From contig JAUJPF010000030.1 in assembly GCA_030447275.1 (NCBI GenBank), positions 1 to 46,283 of the forward strand: a stretch of DNA of 46,283 nt. The letters are read 5' to 3'. Both the position numbers and the translations under genes were made by a program. Below are positions 43,177 to 46,283 of the stretch, piece after piece (the first letter of the stretch is position 1; every line of letters starts with the position of its first letter). The DNA comes from Solirubrobacteraceae bacterium. GTDB taxonomy: Bacteria > Actinomycetota > Thermoleophilia > Solirubrobacterales > Solirubrobacteraceae. The notes under the pieces are model-generated. The model was not told where the DNA came from. It did not search any database and worked only from the letters and a program-made list of their open reading frames with translations.

Positions 43177-43826
43177 GGCGGCTGCTCGCGGCAGCCGCGT
43201 GCGCGCTCGTCGTCCTCGCCGCGGCCGGCGGCGACGACGCGCGCGCCCAGGAGCCGCCGCGCGCGCTCGTCACCGGCGACTCGCTCATGTACGTCATGCA
43301 GCACCCGCTCGCCCGCCGTCTGCGCCACCGCGGCTATGACGTGACCATCGACTCGCGCGTCGGGACCGGCCTCACGAAGCCGTGGCTGACCGACTGGGTC
43401 AAGGCCGCGCGCGAGCAGAGCGCGCAGGTCCGCCCCGACGTCACGTTCGTCTTCATCGGCGGCAACGACGTCCACTCGATCGGCGGACAGAGGTGCTGCG
43501 GCCCGTTGTGGGTCCAGGCGTACGCCGCGCGCGCGAGAGAGATGATGGCCGCCTACGGCCGCACGGTCTGGCTGACGCTCCCCGCGCCGATCGACCCGCG
43601 GCTCGGCCGCGTCTTCCGCGCGATCAACCGCGCCCTGCGCTACGCGGCGCTCGACGGCCGCGGGCGGCTCCTCGACATCGCCCCCGTCTTCACGCCCGGC
43701 GGGCGCTACCGGCGCTCGATGCCGTGGAAGGGCGAGCAGGTGATCGTCCGGCAGCTCGACGGCGTCCACCTGGGCCATCAGGGCGTGAAGATCGCCGCAG
43801 ACCTGGCAACGGCGACGCTGGAGTGA
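43173..43826 (+). CDS. Secreted SGNH/GDSL-type hydrolase
   Basis: 217 residues. A signal peptide (RRLLAAAACALVVLAAAGG) ends near AQEP. SGNH motifs: VTGDSLMYVM (nucleophile Ser), VTFVFIGGNDVHSIGG (block III Asn) and LDGVHLGHQGVKIAADLA (Asp-x-x-His). Such enzymes deacylate or esterify-cleave cell-surface glycans or lipids; the DUF459-like subgroup has the GDSL...GGND...DGxHL spacing. The ATG overlaps the decarboxylase stop (ATGA), so it is co-translated. Extracytoplasmic. Confidence 0.82.
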   Translation: MRRLLAAAACALVVLAAAGGDDARAQEPPRALVTGDSLMYVMQHPLARRLRHRGYDVTIDSRVGTGLTKPWLTDWVKAAREQSAQVRPDVTFVFIGGNDVHSIGGQRCCGPLWVQAYAARAREMMAAYGRTVWLTLPAPIDPRLGRVFRAINRALRYAALDGRGRLLDIAPVFTPGGRYRRSMPWKGEQVIVRQLDGVHLGHQGVKIAADLATATLE

Positions 43827-43839
43827 GAGGGTCGGTCGC

Positions 43840-44661
43840 ATGTCAGCGACCGACACCACCCTCAAGCAGCGCCACCGCGCCATGTGGGCGTCCGGCGACT
43901 ACCCGACGATCGCCCACATCGTCGCGCCCGTCAGCGAGCACCTCGTCCGCGCCTGCGGCGTCCGCGAGGGCCAGCGCGTCCTCGACGTCGCCGCCGGGAC
44001 CGGCAGCTCCGCGATCCCGGCCGCGAAGACCGGCGCCCAGGTCATCGCCTCCGATCTGACCCCGGAGTTCTTCGACGTCGGGCGTGCGGCGGCCGCGGAG
44101 GCGGGCGCCGAGCTCGAGTGGATGCAGGCCGACGCCGAGGCCCTGCCGTTCGACGCCACGTCCTTCGACGTCGTCCTGTCGGCGATCGGCGCGATGTTCG
44201 CCCCGCACCACGACGCCGTCGCGCGCGAGCTGCTGCGCGTCACCAAGCCCGGCGGCACGATCGCCATGGCCAACTGGACGCCCGAGGGCGTCATCGGCCA
44301 GACGTTCAAGCTCCTCGGCCAGTACGCGCCGCCGCCGCCGCCGGGTGCGCAGCCGCCGCCGCTGTGGGGCAGCGAGGACCACGTCCGCGAGCTGCTGGGC
44401 GACGGCTGCAGCGAGCTGCGCCTCGAGCGCCACACGCTCGACGTGACCGCGTTCCCGACGCCGCGCGACGCCGTCGGCACCTTCCGCGAGAAGTACGGCC
44501 CGACGATCGCGATCCTCAACCACATCGGCGACGACGCCGACCGGCTCGCCGAGTTCGACCGCCGCTACCTCGAGCTCGCCGAGCGGACGAACCTCGCCGG
44601 CGAGGGAGAGCCGGCGCGCTACGAGTACGAGTACCTGCTCGTCGTCGGGACGCGCGCCTAG
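43840..44661 (+). CDS. SAM-dependent class I methyltransferase
   Basis: 273 residues. GQRVLDVAAGTGSSAIPAAK (motif I), VIASDLTPEFFDVGRAAAAE, MQADAEALPFDATSFDVVLS, and FAPHHDAVARELLRVTKPGG with the UbiE-like order. A Pro-rich loop (APPPPPGAQPPPLWGSEDHV) precedes the C-terminal cap, typical of actinobacterial small-molecule methyltransferases of this subgroup. Closest relative in the window is the frameshifted one at 11999. GAGAGGG lies 13-19 nt upstream. Its stop shares CTAG with the convergent nfo gene. Confidence 0.88.
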   Translation: MSATDTTLKQRHRAMWASGDYPTIAHIVAPVSEHLVRACGVREGQRVLDVAAGTGSSAIPAAKTGAQVIASDLTPEFFDVGRAAAAEAGAELEWMQADAEALPFDATSFDVVLSAIGAMFAPHHDAVARELLRVTKPGGTIAMANWTPEGVIGQTFKLLGQYAPPPPPGAQPPPLWGSEDHVRELLGDGCSELRLERHTLDVTAFPTPRDAVGTFREKYGPTIAILNHIGDDADRLAEFDRRYLELAERTNLAGEGEPARYEYEYLLVVGTRA

Positions 44662-45515
44662 CGCTTGGCGAGGCCCTGCTCGCGCAGCTTGCGCGTGTAG
44701 GCGATCTGCTCGGCCGAGGCGCCCTTCTTGTCGGGGCCCGAGGCTTCCAGGACCAGCGGGAGGTCCTCGAAGCGCGGTTCGCTGAGGAAGACCGCGCAGG
44801 CGTCGGGGCCGAGCTCGCCCTCGCCGACGTTGGCGTGGCGGTCGACGTTCGAGCCGAGCGGGGTCTTCGAGTCGTTGAGGTGCAGCGACCCGAGCCGCTC
44901 GAGGCCGACCTGGGCGACGCAGTCGTCCAGCGTCTCGGTCAGCCCGGCGGCGGTGCGGATGTCGTAGCCCGAGGCGAAGAGGTGGCAGGAGTCCAGGCAG
45001 ACCCCCAGCCGCTCGTCGCCGCCCGCCGCCTCGACGAGCTGCGCCAGCTCGCTGAACGACCGCCCGAGCGTGCCGCCGGAGCCCGCGGTGTTCTCGAGGT
45101 GCAGCGCGCAGTGGTCCGATTCCTCCAGCGCCTCGCGGATCACCGCGCCCGCCCGGTCGATCGCCGGCGCGACCTCGCCGGCCAGCGCGCTGCCGGGGTG
45201 GAGGACGACGGCGGTCGCGTTCAGCGCGTCGCCGGCGCGGAGGCTCGAGATCAGGGAGCTCAGCGACTTCGTCCGGATCTCCGGGTCCTCGGAGGCGCAG
45301 TTGAGGAGGTAGACGGCGTGGATGAGCAGCGCGTCGACGTCCGAGCTGTCCATCGCGGCGTGGAAGGCCTCGACGTCGTCGGGGGCGTACTCCCGCGGCT
45401 TCCAGGCCCGTGGGTTCTGGTTGAAGATCTGGATCGCGTGACAGCCGCGGTCGACCCCGCGCTCGACCGCCTTGGCAAGCCCGCCGGCGGGCGAGACGTG
45501 TGCTCCGATCAGCAT
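44658..45515 (-). CDS. nfo: Deoxyribonuclease IV (AP endonuclease)
   Basis: 285 residues of the endonuclease IV TIM barrel: GAHVSPAGGLAKAVERGVDR, AIQIFNQNPRAWKPREYAPD, LIHAVYLLNCASEDPEIRTK, VVLHPGSALAGEVAPAIDRA, LHLENTAGSGGTLGRSFSEL, VCLDSCHLFASGYD, LGSLHLNDSKTPLGSNVDRH and LVLEASG. The trinuclear zinc ligands (His, His, Glu, Asp, His, Asp-x-His, Glu) are all visible. It cleaves at abasic sites. ATG 45515 has GGAGG 6 nt upstream region (CCCCCTCC on the plus strand). Divergent from the HDOD gene. Confidence 0.96.
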   Translation of the reverse strand: MLIGAHVSPAGGLAKAVERGVDRGCHAIQIFNQNPRAWKPREYAPDDVEAFHAAMDSSDVDALLIHAVYLLNCASEDPEIRTKSLSSLISSLRAGDALNATAVVLHPGSALAGEVAPAIDRAGAVIREALEESDHCALHLENTAGSGGTLGRSFSELAQLVEAAGGDERLGVCLDSCHLFASGYDIRTAAGLTETLDDCVAQVGLERLGSLHLNDSKTPLGSNVDRHANVGEGELGPDACAVFLSEPRFEDLPLVLEASGPDKKGASAEQIAYTRKLREQGLAKR

Positions 45516-45572
45516 GGAGGGGGCATTCTGCCTGCAAACGCGCCGTGACGGTGGACGCTCGCTCTTGTCAAC

Positions 45573-45600
45573 TCAACCATGCGTCCATAGGTGCCGATAA
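45573..45600 (+). promoter_or_regulatory. Sigma-28 (FliA/WhiG)-like promoter before the HDOD gene
   Basis: TCAA (45573-45576), a 16-nt spacer and GCCGATAA (45593-45600). The second element is an exact match to the flagellar sigma -10 consensus, and TCAA is close to TAAA with 15-16 nt spacing. Transcription would start near 45607, 24 nt before ATG 45631. A sigma-70-type alternative (TTGTCA 45565-45570, TAGGTG 45588-45593) is weaker. Confidence 0.5.
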
Positions 45601-45630
45601 CCGGGCAGACCCCGGATTCAGGACACAAGG

Positions 45631-46283
45631 ATGTCAACTCCCCCCACCGCGATTCGCCAGAGCACGCCCCCCCAGAACGCCGTCAGCGCGCAGCGCCGGC
45701 ACAACGAAGGCCATGGCCGCCGGCTGACGGCTGCCTTCGAGGCGCTCGAGGCGTTCCCTGCGCTCGCCGAGTCGCGCAACCGCCTGCTGCGCCTCGTGTC
45801 GCAGGAGCGGGTGTCCGCGGCCGACGTCGTCAACGCCGTCGAGTCCGACTGCGCCCTGGTGATCGCCGTCCTGCGGCTCGCCAACCAGGTCGAGGGCCGC
45901 TCGCGCGGTCGCGTCGAGAGCGTCGTCAAGAGCGTCGAGCTCCTCTCGCCGGAGGCCGTCCAGGCCCTCGCCTCGCGGGCCCGCACCTACGACTTCTTCG
46001 AGCGCTCGTCCGTGTGGGAGGGCGCGCCCGAGCGCTTCCGCCTGCACGGCGTCGCCACGCAGCGCGCGGCCGACCGCCTGGCCACCGAGACCAACTACGA
46101 CCAGCGCGACCGCCTCATGGTCACCGCGCTCCTGCACGACATCGGCAAGCTCGTCCTGATGCACGCCTACCCGGGCTACCCCGGCCAGGTCCATCAGGGC
46201 GCGCGCACGCCGGAGGACCGGATCCACCGCGAGCGCCGCGAGCTCGGCGTCGACCACGCGCTGGTCGGCGGCGTCCTCGCCCG
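45631..46283 (+). CDS. HDOD-domain signalling protein, 3' end outside window
   Basis: 217 residues visible, continuing past the right edge. A Ser/Thr/Gln-rich start (STPPTAIRQSTPPQNAVSAQ) is followed by a helical HDOD core: LVSQERVSAADVVNAVESDC, ALVIAVLRLANQVEGRSRGR and VESVVKSVELLSPEAVQALA. A later TALLHDIGKLVLMHAYPGYP is an HD-type metal site, and DHALVGGVLA is where the window ends. HDOD proteins act in motility, chemotaxis and cyclic-di-nucleotide signalling; a GGDEF or second module may lie downstream. The upstream sigma-28-like promoter supports a motility link. Confidence 0.85.
   Translation, partial: MSTPPTAIRQSTPPQNAVSAQRRHNEGHGRRLTAAFEALEAFPALAESRNRLLRLVSQERVSAADVVNAVESDCALVIAVLRLANQVEGRSRGRVESVVKSVELLSPEAVQALASRARTYDFFERSSVWEGAPERFRLHGVATQRAADRLATETNYDQRDRLMVTALLHDIGKLVLMHAYPGYPGQVHQGARTPEDRIHRERRELGVDHALVGGVLA

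Overview
This 46 kb window is chromosomal DNA from a high-GC actinobacterium. Spot counts give about 73% G+C in core genes, e.g. 9121-9180. Several things fit Actinomycetota of the class Thermoleophilia (Solirubrobacter/Conexibacter-like): protein character, the infC-rpmI-rplT-SpoU-pheST-argCJBDG order, a DnaE1-type polymerase, and many TAnnnT hexamers 6-9 nt before start codons (leaderless style). The placement is inference; no rRNA is present.

Layout. 2-1333: the end of RNase HIII, a small acidic protein and a membrane protein. 1528-4961: a lower-GC island (33/60 G+C at 1921-1980), all on the minus strand, holding an adenine methyltransferase and a DpnII-like endonuclease overlapping by GTGA, two tandem paralogous small genes, a ribbon-helix-helix regulator and a structured terminator. 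It ends at tRNA-Gly. 5328-6452: an RsbW-like ATPase and a DUF4230-type protein. 6516-12810: a tightly overlapped operon of GNAT, NAD-synthetase-like amidoligase, asparagine-synthetase-like amidotransferase, acyl carrier protein, AMP-forming ligase and methyltransferase. This is the best candidate for an undescribed biosynthetic pathway. 12840-14673: tRNA-Cys and tRNA-Val flanking a 24-residue cationic peptide gene, then small hypothetical genes. 14678-20148: secreted and membrane proteins, including a copper protein of Nod19 plus cupredoxin type, a VOC protein, a class V aminotransferase and a permease remnant.

20165-33020 is a housekeeping block. It runs infC, a periplasmic binding protein, rpmI, rplT, SpoU methyltransferase, a leader ORF with a perfect intrinsic terminator, pheS, pheT, argC, argJ, argB, argD, argG and a GNAT. 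Most junctions overlap by 1-8 nt, so translation and arginine biosynthesis are physically coupled. 33054-39648: a 980-residue coiled-coil protein with SCP2-like C-terminal repeats, then dnaE. 39651-41430: a lower-GC insert with a 2-deoxyribosyltransferase/TIR-like protein fused to a coiled coil, plus a BrnT-like toxin and antitoxin. 41468-46283: msrB, a PLP decarboxylase, an SGNH hydrolase, a methyltransferase, endonuclease IV, and an HDOD protein running off the end behind a sigma-28-like promoter.

At least nine genes are interrupted by single-base shifts, mostly in short G or C runs, including argD in an otherwise intact operon. Uncorrected sequencing indels are the likeliest cause. Affected genes are described as split reading frames, and coordinates span the whole gene.
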